From NCBI GenBank assembly GCA_017554325.1, contig JAFZIP010000008.1, forward strand, positions 1-64,000: 64,000 bases of DNA, written 5' to 3'. Positions within the stretch are counted from its first letter, which is position 1, and every line of letters starts with the position of its first letter. This DNA is from Bacteroidales bacterium (GTDB lineage Bacteria > Bacteroidota > Bacteroidia > Bacteroidales > WCHB1-69). Shown piece after piece: positions 53,936 through 62,613 of the stretch. The translations under genes were made by a program, and so were the position numbers. The notes under the pieces are model-generated. The model saw nothing but the letters and a program-made list of their open reading frames with translations, was not told the origin of the DNA and ran no database searches.

Positions 53936-54895
53936 TTAACGGGGAATGTAAGTGCCGTTCAGGTAACCGATTGTGTCGGGCCATATCAGCGTGTCGATTT
54001 TGGAGGCGAAGCCGCACCACGCGCCTAACGCATTGTCACCTTCAATGTTGGAGATGACGGGCGCCGGATTGGTGAAAGGATTGGTACCCATGATGGCTTC
54101 GCTTCCGCCGGTAACCATGAAACGGTACGAGTTGTAGTCCATCTGGCTGTGCTTGACATACACGGTGTCGCCCGGGCGGAAAGTGATTCGCCGCTGTGCC
54201 TGCCTCTCCTCCTCGGACAACATGTATGAAAACAAGGTGGAGTAGCCGTATCGCTCCAACTCGTAATTGAAGGTGATGCCGTTGATCGTTTTGTCATCAA
54301 AGGCAATCGGCACAGTGCACACCCAGAGGCGGTCCTTGAACGAAGGACAGGACACTTTAAGCTGGAAGGCGTAATAGTTTTCTTCTGCAGGATTGTCGGT
54401 CATTTGAATACGGATGGTCCGCATGGTGTCCGCGTTGATGTATTCGGAAATGGTGGAAAACCAGAGTTTCTCCAAATCGAACGTTTGCGGGATGGTTGTG
54501 GTGGCCCTGTACGTCTGGCCATCGTAGTTGATCGTCAGTGTGTAGCTGGTGTTCTCCTTGCCCCGGATGTTGTTTCCTCGGTAAGCGAAATACACGGGTG
54601 ATTCGTCGCAATATTGGAACGTCAATCGCTCCGTCTCCCCGTCCGAAGAGGTGACATACACTTCCGCATCCCGGATGAACACGTTGTTCAACAGGTAACT
54701 CAGGTCGATGTTGGCAAAGTATGAAATGCTCTTTGAGAGAATCACCATGGCCGGCTTCCCGTTCTCAATCGTGCCCTCCACGACCATCTTGGGCTCGTAG
54801 TCTGGCAAATCCACCTCAATCTCCTGCTGGCACCCGACAAATGCCAAAGGAAAGAAAGAAAAGACTATCCAAAAAAATCTTATAAAATTGTTCAT
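53936..54895 (-). CDS. DUF4249 lipoprotein
   Basis: 319 residues from ATG 54895. The start MNNFIRFFWIVFSFFPLAFV with lipobox FVGC is a lipoprotein signal; the longer frame from TTG 54907 is not needed. Mature start QQEIEVDLPDYEPKMVVEGT is the DUF4249 signature. DUF4249 lipoproteins are encoded beside TonB receptors of Bacteroidota, and this one follows such a gene; it probably works at the outer membrane with it. Ligand unknown. Confidence 0.85.
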   Translation of the reverse strand: MNNFIRFFWIVFSFFPLAFVGCQQEIEVDLPDYEPKMVVEGTIENGKPAMVILSKSISYFANIDLSYLLNNVFIRDAEVYVTSSDGETERLTFQYCDESPVYFAYRGNNIRGKENTSYTLTINYDGQTYRATTTIPQTFDLEKLWFSTISEYINADTMRTIRIQMTDNPAEENYYAFQLKVSCPSFKDRLWVCTVPIAFDDKTINGITFNYELERYGYSTLFSYMLSEEERQAQRRITFRPGDTVYVKHSQMDYNSYRFMVTGGSEAIMGTNPFTNPAPVISNIEGDNALGAWCGFASKIDTLIWPDTIGYLNGTYIPR

Positions 54896-54902
54896 GTATT
54901 TC

Positions 54903-54980
54903 AACAAAACTCTAATCTTTAATCTTTTAATCTTTTAATCTCTAATCTTCTAATCTCTCAACTCTCAACTCTAATCTCTC
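54903..54980. repeat. ctaatctt tandem repeats
   Basis: About eight units of ctaatctt/ttaatctt followed by ctctcaa units, in the gap between the receptor and the DUF4249 lipoprotein gene. Confidence 0.8.
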
Positions 54981-54984
54981 CCCC

Positions 54985-57390
54985 TCAAAACTTAAACCAC
55001 CACATCGCCGACGGAATGATGGGGAAAAGGCTCATCTGGTAGGCTTTGGAGCTGATGGAAAAACCGTTGTCAGTGTCATCGAAAGTGGTGGAGGTTTCAA
55101 GGAATATAAAGAACGGGTTCTTGCGGTTATAGACGTTGTAGATGGAGAAGTTGAAACCGGTCTCGAAGCGTTTTTTCTTGGCAATGGTCCAGTTGACGGC
55201 GATATCAAGTCGGTGATATGGCGGCATTCTGTATGCGTTGCGCTCGCTGAATTCTGTAATGTAGGAGCCCATGTAGAAATAGTAGCCGATGGGGATGGTC
55301 ATCGTGTTGCCGGTCTGATAAACCCACAGGGCCGACACGCTCAGCTTGTTGCGCAGAATCTCGTAGGTGAGGCTGATGGAGACATCGTGGCGGCGGTCAT
55401 ATTTGGCCCAGAAGGTATTGCCGTTGTTGAGATCGTCGAACTGCCGGCGGGTGTAGCCCAGCGTGTAGCCGATGAATCCGGTGAACTTGCCGCGGGTTTT
55501 CTTGACGAAGAACTCGGCTCCGGCGGCCCATCCTTGCCCGAAAACGTAGAGCTGGTCGGGGTTGACCGTCAGTGCTTCGAAAGAGAGCCCGTCGCGGTAC
55601 TCCGCAAGATTGTACATCTTCTTGTAGTAAAGGTCCGCGTATGTCTCGAACATGTCGTGGTAAAAGTTTCGGAACACCCCCAGCGAAACCTGTACTACAG
55701 TCTGAGGTTTGAGCAGATCGGTGCAGGGCATCCACACGTCTGTGGGCAGTGTAATGCTGGCCATGGAAATCTGGTGCAGGAACTGGTAGTTCAACGTGGC
55801 GGAAGCCTTGATGGAAGTGGACGAGTCGATCAGGAAACGGAGCGACAAGCGCGGTTCCACTTTGTTGTACTGGCTGATGAGCTCGCCGGGCTTATAGACG
55901 GTGGAATCGACAACTGCGCCCGTCTCGTTCAGGTGGTAACGGGTGAAGGCACCGATGTGGCTGAAATGAGTGTATCGCAAGCCGGCGTTGAGTTTCCATC
56001 GTCTTGCGATGTCCCACTCGTCGTGCGCGTAAATGCTCAGCTCGTTGGCGAAGTAGGGTTGCACTTTCGGCAAAGAGAAATCAAATCCTTCGCCGGCCTG
56101 TACCGCATATTGCCCGGGCAGGCATTGGTGCAGGATGTCGTGCACGCCAAACCGGATGTTGTGCTTCGGCGTGGGAAGCCAAGTCAGCTCGCTCTTCAAC
56201 CCGTAATCGCGGATGCCTGATTTCAACTTGAACTGGAATACATCCATTCCCATTTCGGTGTTGAAATCGTAGTAGCTGAACGTGGCAGAGGTGTTGAGGA
56301 ACATCCGTTCGTTGATAATGTAGTTCCAGCGGGCAGAGGCGGCGGCGTTGCCCCAACGGAACTTGCAGACGGTTTGCGCCGAGGCCGACTTGAATCCATA
56401 AACGTCATTGCCGTAGTAGGCTCCGAAATAGAGCCTGTGCTTGTCGTTGATGATGACGTTGAACTTGGCGTTGAGATCGTAAAAGTAGAAATCCATGCCT
56501 TTAAGCGGCGATGTGGAGGGCAGCACTGGCTGTATAAGCATGTCGATGTACGTCCTTCTGCCGGAGATGATGAAGGATGCCTTGTTTTTCTTGAGAGGCC
56601 CTTGTACAGTCAAATGAGAGAAGATGACGCCAATGCCGCCATCCACCTCGTATTTTTTCATGTTCCCCTCTTTTTGGTAGATGTTGAGGATGGATGCGGC
56701 TCTTCCCCCATAGTAGGCAGGCATTCCGGATTTGATGAGCTCCACGTTTTTGACTGCATCGGCGTTGAAGATGGAGAAGAATCCGAACAGGTGGCCTGCG
56801 TTATAGACGGTGGCCTCGTCGAGCAGGATGAGGTTCTGGTCGGTGCCGCTCCCGCGCACATAATATCCGCTGTTGCCCTCGCCGCCCGACTGCACGCCCG
56901 GCAACAGTTGCACCGACTTGATGATGTCGGCCTCGCCCATCAGCGCGGGCATCGCCTTGATGGCCTCGATCTTCAACTCCATGCGCCCCACATCGGCACT
57001 GGCTATGTTGTGGTCGCTCTTTTGCCCCGTGACCACAACCTCCTCACCCGCTATGGCCTCCTGCTCCATGTCGAAGTTGCGCATGACGCTCTTGCTCATC
57101 TGCACAACTTCGCTGATAGTCCGGTATGACATGTAGCTGACGGTGAGCTTGTAGGTGCCGGCGGGCACGGATACGGAGTAGAAACCCGCCTGGTTGGTGA
57201 TGCACCCCTGCCGGGTCTGCGGGTTGGCGGTATCCACCAGGATGACGTATGCCCCCATCAGCGATTCGCCGCTCTCGGCAGCGCGGATGGTGCCCGACAT
57301 GGTGACGCGCTGAGCCCAGCAACCTGCCAGTGAAAGCAGGAATACAGCAATGAAGAGCGTTCGTTGTATAGTGTTTGAAGGGTTTTCCAT
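54985..57390 (-). CDS. TonB-dependent outer-membrane receptor
   Basis: 801 residues from the ATG at 57390 (MENPSNTIQRTLFIAVFLLS signal peptide). A longer frame starts at 57420 but the promoter element at 57401-57408 lies inside it. Order: carboxypeptidase-regulatory-like domain (about 28-110), plug (about 120-230, with LPGVQSGGEGNSGYYVRG), then a beta-barrel ending WWFKF. It imports or binds an unknown large ligand; the pairing with DUF4249 rather than SusD argues against a polysaccharide system. Confidence 0.9.
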   Translation of the reverse strand: MENPSNTIQRTLFIAVFLLSLAGCWAQRVTMSGTIRAAESGESLMGAYVILVDTANPQTRQGCITNQAGFYSVSVPAGTYKLTVSYMSYRTISEVVQMSKSVMRNFDMEQEAIAGEEVVVTGQKSDHNIASADVGRMELKIEAIKAMPALMGEADIIKSVQLLPGVQSGGEGNSGYYVRGSGTDQNLILLDEATVYNAGHLFGFFSIFNADAVKNVELIKSGMPAYYGGRAASILNIYQKEGNMKKYEVDGGIGVIFSHLTVQGPLKKNKASFIISGRRTYIDMLIQPVLPSTSPLKGMDFYFYDLNAKFNVIINDKHRLYFGAYYGNDVYGFKSASAQTVCKFRWGNAAASARWNYIINERMFLNTSATFSYYDFNTEMGMDVFQFKLKSGIRDYGLKSELTWLPTPKHNIRFGVHDILHQCLPGQYAVQAGEGFDFSLPKVQPYFANELSIYAHDEWDIARRWKLNAGLRYTHFSHIGAFTRYHLNETGAVVDSTVYKPGELISQYNKVEPRLSLRFLIDSSTSIKASATLNYQFLHQISMASITLPTDVWMPCTDLLKPQTVVQVSLGVFRNFYHDMFETYADLYYKKMYNLAEYRDGLSFEALTVNPDQLYVFGQGWAAGAEFFVKKTRGKFTGFIGYTLGYTRRQFDDLNNGNTFWAKYDRRHDVSISLTYEILRNKLSVSALWVYQTGNTMTIPIGYYFYMGSYITEFSERNAYRMPPYHRLDIAVNWTIAKKKRFETGFNFSIYNVYNRKNPFFIFLETSTTFDDTDNGFSISSKAYQMSLFPIIPSAMWWFKF

Positions 57391-57400
57391 AAATGCATTG

Positions 57401-57438
57401 CAAAAATAGTCTTTTTTCATGAATAAATCTTATCTTTG
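57401..57438. promoter_or_regulatory. Divergent promoters of the TonB receptor and pgi
   Basis: Minus-strand TAttTTTG (57408-57401) lies 10 bases before the receptor ATG at 57390, implying a very short leader. Plus-strand TAtcTTTG (57431-57438) lies 51 bases before the pgi ATG. Confidence 0.6.
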
Positions 57439-57489
57439 CAATCTTCTTTTGAAAAAGAATTCATCTATAATTAACCAAATACTACAACA

Positions 57490-58794
57490 ATGAAATTAGA
57501 ATACAATGACGCTTTGTTTGCCGTTTCGCAAACAGAACTCGATGCACATGCTTCCCTTGCGGTGGCCGCTTACCAGGAGACTATTCAGAAGAGTGGGAGA
57601 GGAAACGACTTTTTAGGCTGGCTCTCTTTGCCGGAAGATGTTTCCGAACAGGATATTCAAGATATAGAAGAATGCGCCGCCAAACTGACTGCCCAGTCCA
57701 AGGTGGTAGTGGTTATCGGCATCGGAGGCTCATATCTCGGAGCAAGAGCCGTGATTGAGGCCCTGCAGCACTGCTTCAAGCCCATGATGCGCTCTGATTT
57801 GCCTACGGTGCTGTATGCCGGCAACAATATGAGCGAGGACTATATCCACGATTTGCTGAATGTGTTGGATGAGAATGACTATTCGTTAGTGGTCATCTCC
57901 AAGTCGGGCACGACCACGGAACCTGCACTGGCGTTCCGTGTCCTTAAGCAGCATTGTGAGGACAAATACGGCGTGGATGCCGCCCGCGACCGCATTGTGG
58001 CCATCACTGACCGCGCACGCGGCGCGCTTAAGACGCTGGCTACACAGGAAGGCTATCCCACCTTTGTGATTCCCGACGATGTGGGCGGCCGTTACTCCGT
58101 GCTCACTCCGGTGGGACTGTTGCCCATCGCCATCGCCGGCTTCTCCATCCGCAAACTGCTGGACGGCGCAAAAGCCATGCGCAAGGAGTTGTACGACAAT
58201 GCGGATTTTGCCCACAACCAGGCCATGCAGTATGCATTGCTTCGCTATATGCTCTATAACCAAGGTCTTAAAGTGGAATTGATGGCCTCCTTCGAGCCCA
58301 AGTTCTTCTATTTTGTGGAGTGGTTCAAACAACTCTTCGGCGAAAGCGAAGGCAAAGAAAACAAAGGCATCTTCCCTGCAGGCGCCATCTTCTCCACCGA
58401 CCTGCACTCTTTGGGACAGTATATCCAAGAGGGCTCTCGCCAGCTGTTTGAGACGATTCTGACCGTGGAGCATGCCCATTCTTTCGTTAACATACCGTTT
58501 GATGAGCAGAATACCGACGGCTTGAACTATCTGCAGCATCGCAGCATTGACGAGATTTGCCACATCGCGCAGCAAGGCACTTGCCAGGCGCATGTGGACG
58601 GCCAAGTGCCCAATATCAAGATTACCATCCCGGAAATCAATGAGTTCCATCTGGGCGAGCTGATTTATTTCTTCGAAATGAGCTGTGCCATCAGCGGCTA
58701 CATGCTGAAGGTGAACCCGTTCGATCAACCCGGCGTGGAAGCCTATAAACGCAATATGTTCCGTCTCCTGGGTAAACCCGGCTACGAGAAATAG
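57490..58794 (+). CDS. pgi: Glucose-6-phosphate isomerase
   Basis: 434 residues, the short form seen in Bacteroidota and Firmicutes. GIGGSYLGARAV, SKSGTTTEPALAFR, GGRYSVLTPVGLLP and the C-terminal Lys region (FDQPGVEAYKRNMF) are present. It interconverts glucose 6-phosphate and fructose 6-phosphate in glycolysis. Confidence 0.97.
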   Translation: MKLEYNDALFAVSQTELDAHASLAVAAYQETIQKSGRGNDFLGWLSLPEDVSEQDIQDIEECAAKLTAQSKVVVVIGIGGSYLGARAVIEALQHCFKPMMRSDLPTVLYAGNNMSEDYIHDLLNVLDENDYSLVVISKSGTTTEPALAFRVLKQHCEDKYGVDAARDRIVAITDRARGALKTLATQEGYPTFVIPDDVGGRYSVLTPVGLLPIAIAGFSIRKLLDGAKAMRKELYDNADFAHNQAMQYALLRYMLYNQGLKVELMASFEPKFFYFVEWFKQLFGESEGKENKGIFPAGAIFSTDLHSLGQYIQEGSRQLFETILTVEHAHSFVNIPFDEQNTDGLNYLQHRSIDEICHIAQQGTCQAHVDGQVPNIKITIPEINEFHLGELIYFFEMSCAISGYMLKVNPFDQPGVEAYKRNMFRLLGKPGYEK

Positions 58795-58812
58795 TCGATG
58801 ATCGTTTATCGA

Positions 58813-58860
58813 CTCCATAATCTACAGTCTGTAGTCTCTAATCTCTCAACTCTAAACTTT
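58813..58860. repeat. Short ctaatctctcaactcta repeats
   Basis: Units of tctaatctct and caactctaaact in the short gap between pgi and the symporter gene. Confidence 0.65.
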
Positions 58861-58861
58861 A

Positions 58862-60352
58862 ATGCAAATCTTCATCTTCTCCTTCTTCGTCTTCTACGTG
58901 ATCCTGCTGTTTGTCATCACGGGCATCACGTCGCGCAAGGCGGACAACAAGACCTATTTCACGGGCAACCGCAAGTCGCCATGGTTTGTGGTGGCGTACG
59001 GCATGATCGGCAGTTCGCTGTCGGGTGTGACCTTTATGTCAGTGCCCGGCGATGTCTATACCACCCAGTTTACCTACTTCGGTGTAGTGCTGGGCTATAT
59101 TCTTGGATATTTGGTGATTGGAGGATTGCTGCTGCCGTTGTACTATAAGTTGAATGTGACCTCAGTGTATGAGTATCTCGGGTCGAGGATAGGGAAGGAG
59201 GCGCACAAGACCGGCTCCGTGCTCTTTTTCGTGTCTCGTCTCTTGGGCTCCGCGCTCCGTATGTATCTGGTCATCTTCGTGTTGCAGGTTTTCGTCTTCG
59301 ACGGTTGGCATATTCCGATTTGGCTCACCTCCGTGGTCATGATTATCATCATCCTGCTCTACACGTTCCGTGGTGGACTCAAGACGGTGGTATGGACGGA
59401 TTTGCTGCAAACCACCTTCCTTTTGCTGGCGCTGATAATCACGATTGTGGTGATTATGAAGAATATGGGCGGCTCGTTCGCGGATGTTTGGCAGGCTATG
59501 GGAACTGCGGGAAAGGATGGTAGCGATTGCCGGCTGGTTTTCAACACGGACTGGCGCAACAACAGTTTCTTTGTCAAGCAGATTATCGGCGGCATGTTCA
59601 TCACGATTGCCATGACGGGACTGGATCAGGATATGATGCAGAAGAACTTGTCTTGCAAGTCGTTGCGCGATGCCCGCAGAAACATGCTCTCGTTTACCTC
59701 CATCCTGGTGGTCGTGAACATCCTGTTCCTGCTCCTCGGCGGAATGCTGATGGCCTTTGCCCAGGAAAAAGGCATTGACATTGCCAATATGCCCACCGAC
59801 CGCATCTATCCGGAAATCGCTTTTAACTACTTGGGCAAGGTGGGTGCGCTGGTGTTCGTGTTCGGCCTTATTTCAGCTGGTTTTTCTTCTGCCGATGGCA
59901 CATTTACCGCATTGACTACTACAGTGTGTTACGATATTTTGCGCATTGAGAACCGCTATCCGGATGAGAAAAAACAAATCAAAGTGCGTCGTATCGTGCA
60001 CGTGCTCATCTCCATGCTCTTCTTGGCAGTCATCATCATAGCCTCCAGCCATCACAACGACGCGCTCATCCGCATCATCTTCATGGTGGCCTCGTACACA
60101 TACGGGCCGTTGCTGGGTATGTTCATTTTCGGCATGTTCACGAAGCGCGAAATCCCCAAAGGCCGCCGCTGGCTTGTGCCTGTCATCGCGCTGGTGATAC
60201 CCACGTTATGCTATCTGTTGTCATCACACTCAGTACAGTGGCTCTGGGGCTACAAGTTCGGCTACGAGTTGCTGATCGTGAACGGCCTGCTGGTCTTCTT
60301 CAGCCTGCTCGCAATCAGTAAAAATACAACAGAATTGAAAATTAAAAATTAA
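58862..60352 (+). CDS. Sodium:solute symporter family protein
   Basis: 496 residues and about 13 membrane helices. N-terminal YFTGNRKSPWFVVAYGMIGS and SGVTFMSVPG are the SSS family signature (LeuT fold). It should import a small solute with Na+; the substrate cannot be told from sequence. Its last codons (ELKIKN) run into the following repeat tract (ttgaaaattaaaaatt), so the C-terminus is repeat-derived. Confidence 0.9.
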   Translation: MQIFIFSFFVFYVILLFVITGITSRKADNKTYFTGNRKSPWFVVAYGMIGSSLSGVTFMSVPGDVYTTQFTYFGVVLGYILGYLVIGGLLLPLYYKLNVTSVYEYLGSRIGKEAHKTGSVLFFVSRLLGSALRMYLVIFVLQVFVFDGWHIPIWLTSVVMIIIILLYTFRGGLKTVVWTDLLQTTFLLLALIITIVVIMKNMGGSFADVWQAMGTAGKDGSDCRLVFNTDWRNNSFFVKQIIGGMFITIAMTGLDQDMMQKNLSCKSLRDARRNMLSFTSILVVVNILFLLLGGMLMAFAQEKGIDIANMPTDRIYPEIAFNYLGKVGALVFVFGLISAGFSSADGTFTALTTTVCYDILRIENRYPDEKKQIKVRRIVHVLISMLFLAVIIIASSHHNDALIRIIFMVASYTYGPLLGMFIFGMFTKREIPKGRRWLVPVIALVIPTLCYLLSSHSVQWLWGYKFGYELLIVNGLLVFFSLLAISKNTTELKIKN

Positions 60353-60457
60353 GACCAATCCCAATCCCAAATCTCTAATCTTCTAATCTTCTAATCTTCT
60401 AATCCCTAAACTCTAAACTCTAAACTATAAACTATAAACTATAAACTATAAACTATA
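60333..60457. repeat. ctaatctt and aaactat tandem repeats
   Basis: Starts inside the last codons of the symporter gene, then four ctaatctt units (60370-60405) and about seven aaactct/aaactat 7-mers (60409-60455). It is the clearest 7-mer array in the window. Confidence 0.85.
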
Positions 60458-60460
60458 AGT

Positions 60461-61330
60461 ATGTCCCTCAAACAATCCCGCTCACTCAGTTTCGTCATTA
60501 TAGCCATCGTGTACGCACTCGCCTTCGTGGTGGGGTTGCTCGTGTATAAGACGCTTGCCGGCACTGGCTGGCACTATCTATGGCAGCTGTTTATCGCCGA
60601 TGCGGCGGCCACGGTAGTGGTGTGGTTCTTCGGCCTGGTGTTCCGCAATGTCTCCGTGTATGATCCCTATTGGAGCGTTGCCCCTCCGGTGATGCTCACT
60701 CTTTGGGCTTGTCACTTAAACAGTTGGACTTCCGCCACGATTCTGTTGCTGATTGCGGTCTGGTACTGGGCCATCCGGCTCACGGGCAACTGGGCCTACA
60801 CGTTCCGCAATCTCGACAGCGAAGACTGGCGTTACACCAAGTACCGCACCGAACAAAAGCCTGCAGTCTTTCATCTTATCAACTTCTTCGGGCTGAATAT
60901 GATGCCCACCATCGTGGTCTTCTTGGTGATGATTCCGGGCTTCTTTGTTATTGAAATGGTTGCACAAGCCAATATCATGACTTGGTTCGGTTTTCTGGTT
61001 TGTGTGTGTGCTGCCACCTTGCAGCTGATATCCGACACGCAACGCCACCGTTTTGCGAAAAACCACAAAGGGCAGATTTGCGAGGTGGGGCTTTGGAAAC
61101 ACGGCCGTCATCCCAACTACTTCGGCGAAATCCTGATGTGGTGGGGTGTTTCGTTGATGTATTTGTCTTTGTCCATCGGGCCAAGTACCCTGCGAGATCT
61201 TTGTTTCATCGGCCCGTTGCTGAACTCGTGCATGTTTTGCTTTATCAGTGTTCCCTTGATGGAAAAGCGCCAGTTGAAGAACAAACCGGGCTACGCGGAG
61301 TATCAGAAGCGAACGAGGATGTTTCTGTAA
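60461..61330 (+). CDS. DUF1295 membrane protein (steroid 5-alpha-reductase-like fold)
   Basis: 289 residues, six to seven helices. The C-terminal motif CEVGLWKHGRHPNYFGEILMW is the DUF1295 signature shared with isoprenylcysteine methyltransferases and reductases that bind NADPH or SAM. The mid region NWAYTFRNLDSEDWRYTKYR is also typical. The substrate is probably a lipid but is unknown. Confidence 0.85.
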   Translation: MSLKQSRSLSFVIIAIVYALAFVVGLLVYKTLAGTGWHYLWQLFIADAAATVVVWFFGLVFRNVSVYDPYWSVAPPVMLTLWACHLNSWTSATILLLIAVWYWAIRLTGNWAYTFRNLDSEDWRYTKYRTEQKPAVFHLINFFGLNMMPTIVVFLVMIPGFFVIEMVAQANIMTWFGFLVCVCAATLQLISDTQRHRFAKNHKGQICEVGLWKHGRHPNYFGEILMWWGVSLMYLSLSIGPSTLRDLCFIGPLLNSCMFCFISVPLMEKRQLKNKPGYAEYQKRTRMFL

Positions 61331-61425
61331 GATTTGGGTTTCTGGAGAAATGAGAGGCCGCCTATTGTGTGAGGATGTTTTGAGGGTGTTCACGGATTAA
61401 TCGGTTTTTTAATGAAAAAAATGTG

Positions 61426-61433
61426 TATTTTTG
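61426..61433 (+). promoter_or_regulatory. Promoter -7 element TAttTTTG for the efflux operon
   Basis: T-rich sequence at the -33 region (61405-61410). Transcription would start about 50 bases before the adaptor ATG. Confidence 0.6.
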
Positions 61434-61489
61434 CAACTCCTTTTTAGTTTTTTTTAAGAAATTATTTGTGTAATATAAAAGCTGTAATT

Positions 61490-62590
61490 ATGATTATGAA
61501 ACCAATGAAATGGGTATGCATGCTTGGCCTCTTGGTCGGGATGGCTTCCTGTGGGGTGGATATTCCCCAGGAAACGAAATCGTCATTTGAAACGATGGTA
61601 GTTAAGAAACAGGATATCACAGTGCCTGTAAAATTCAGTGCCAAACTCCAGGGAGAGGCGGATGTGGTCATTACGCCCCAGGTGAGCGGTCAGCTGATGC
61701 AGATTTGCGTGACCGAGGGCCAGCAGGTGAAGAAGGGCACCGTGCTCTTTGTCATCGACTCACGCAACGCGCAATTGGAATTGGAGGCGGCGCAGGCAAA
61801 TCTGCAGGCTGCTGAGGCTTCCGCAAGAAGTGCGAAATTAGAGTATGAGTCAAACAAGAACCTGTTTGAAAAGAACATCGTGAGCCGCTATATGCTGGAC
61901 AACTCCGAGAACTCCTACAAACAGGCGCAGGCTGCAGTGAGCCAGGCCCAAGCTGCAGTGAGCCGTGCCAAAGTGAACCTGGGGTTCTGCACCATAACAT
62001 CTCCCGTGGAAGGACTCATCGGAGAAATCCCCGTTTCAGAGGGCCTTCAAGTCTCCCCGGGCACCCAGCTGACCATTGTCAGCGGCAACACGAGGATGGA
62101 GGCTGTCTTCTCAGTGACAGAGTCGATTCTGGAGGAAGCCTTTGCCAGTGGTTATGAAGGAAAGATGGAGGACGCACTGAAGCAGTTCCCGGATGTGATC
62201 TTCGTGATGAAGAACGGCACTGAATACACGCACAAGGGACGAATCACCAGTGCCACCGGTGTGGTGAACGCCGCCACGGGTACCATTGCCTGTAAGGCCA
62301 CCTTCCCCAATCCCGAAGGTTTGCTCTATAGCGGTGTCCAGGGCTCTGTTGTACTGCCGGATGAGTTGAAGGACGTGATAGTGATCCCGCAAAACGCCGT
62401 GTTGCGCCTGCAGGACAAGGCGTTGGTCTATAAGGTGAATTCTGACAGTACTGCTACCGCCGTTACCGTAACCTATATGGATGCCGGCAATGGAAAAGAC
62501 TTTATCGTGACCAGCGGTCTGAACATAGGCGACAAGATTGTGACTGTCGGTGCGAATAATGTACAGGAAGGTGAAAAAGTGCTTTTCTAA
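61490..62590 (+). CDS. RND efflux periplasmic adaptor (membrane fusion protein)
   Basis: 366 residues from ATG 61490 (61496 is also possible); lipoprotein signal MIMKPMKWVCMLGLLVGMAS with Cys next. Lipoyl halves, a coiled hairpin (about 95-165, AEASARSAKLEYESNKNLFE) and a beta-barrel follow, as in AcrA. It joins the inner-membrane pump encoded next to an outer-membrane channel, whose gene is not in the window. Confidence 0.92.
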   Translation: MIMKPMKWVCMLGLLVGMASCGVDIPQETKSSFETMVVKKQDITVPVKFSAKLQGEADVVITPQVSGQLMQICVTEGQQVKKGTVLFVIDSRNAQLELEAAQANLQAAEASARSAKLEYESNKNLFEKNIVSRYMLDNSENSYKQAQAAVSQAQAAVSRAKVNLGFCTITSPVEGLIGEIPVSEGLQVSPGTQLTIVSGNTRMEAVFSVTESILEEAFASGYEGKMEDALKQFPDVIFVMKNGTEYTHKGRITSATGVVNAATGTIACKATFPNPEGLLYSGVQGSVVLPDELKDVIVIPQNAVLRLQDKALVYKVNSDSTATAVTVTYMDAGNGKDFIVTSGLNIGDKIVTVGANNVQEGEKVLF

Positions 62591-62613
62591 TTGAAAATTG
62601 AGAATTGAGAATT

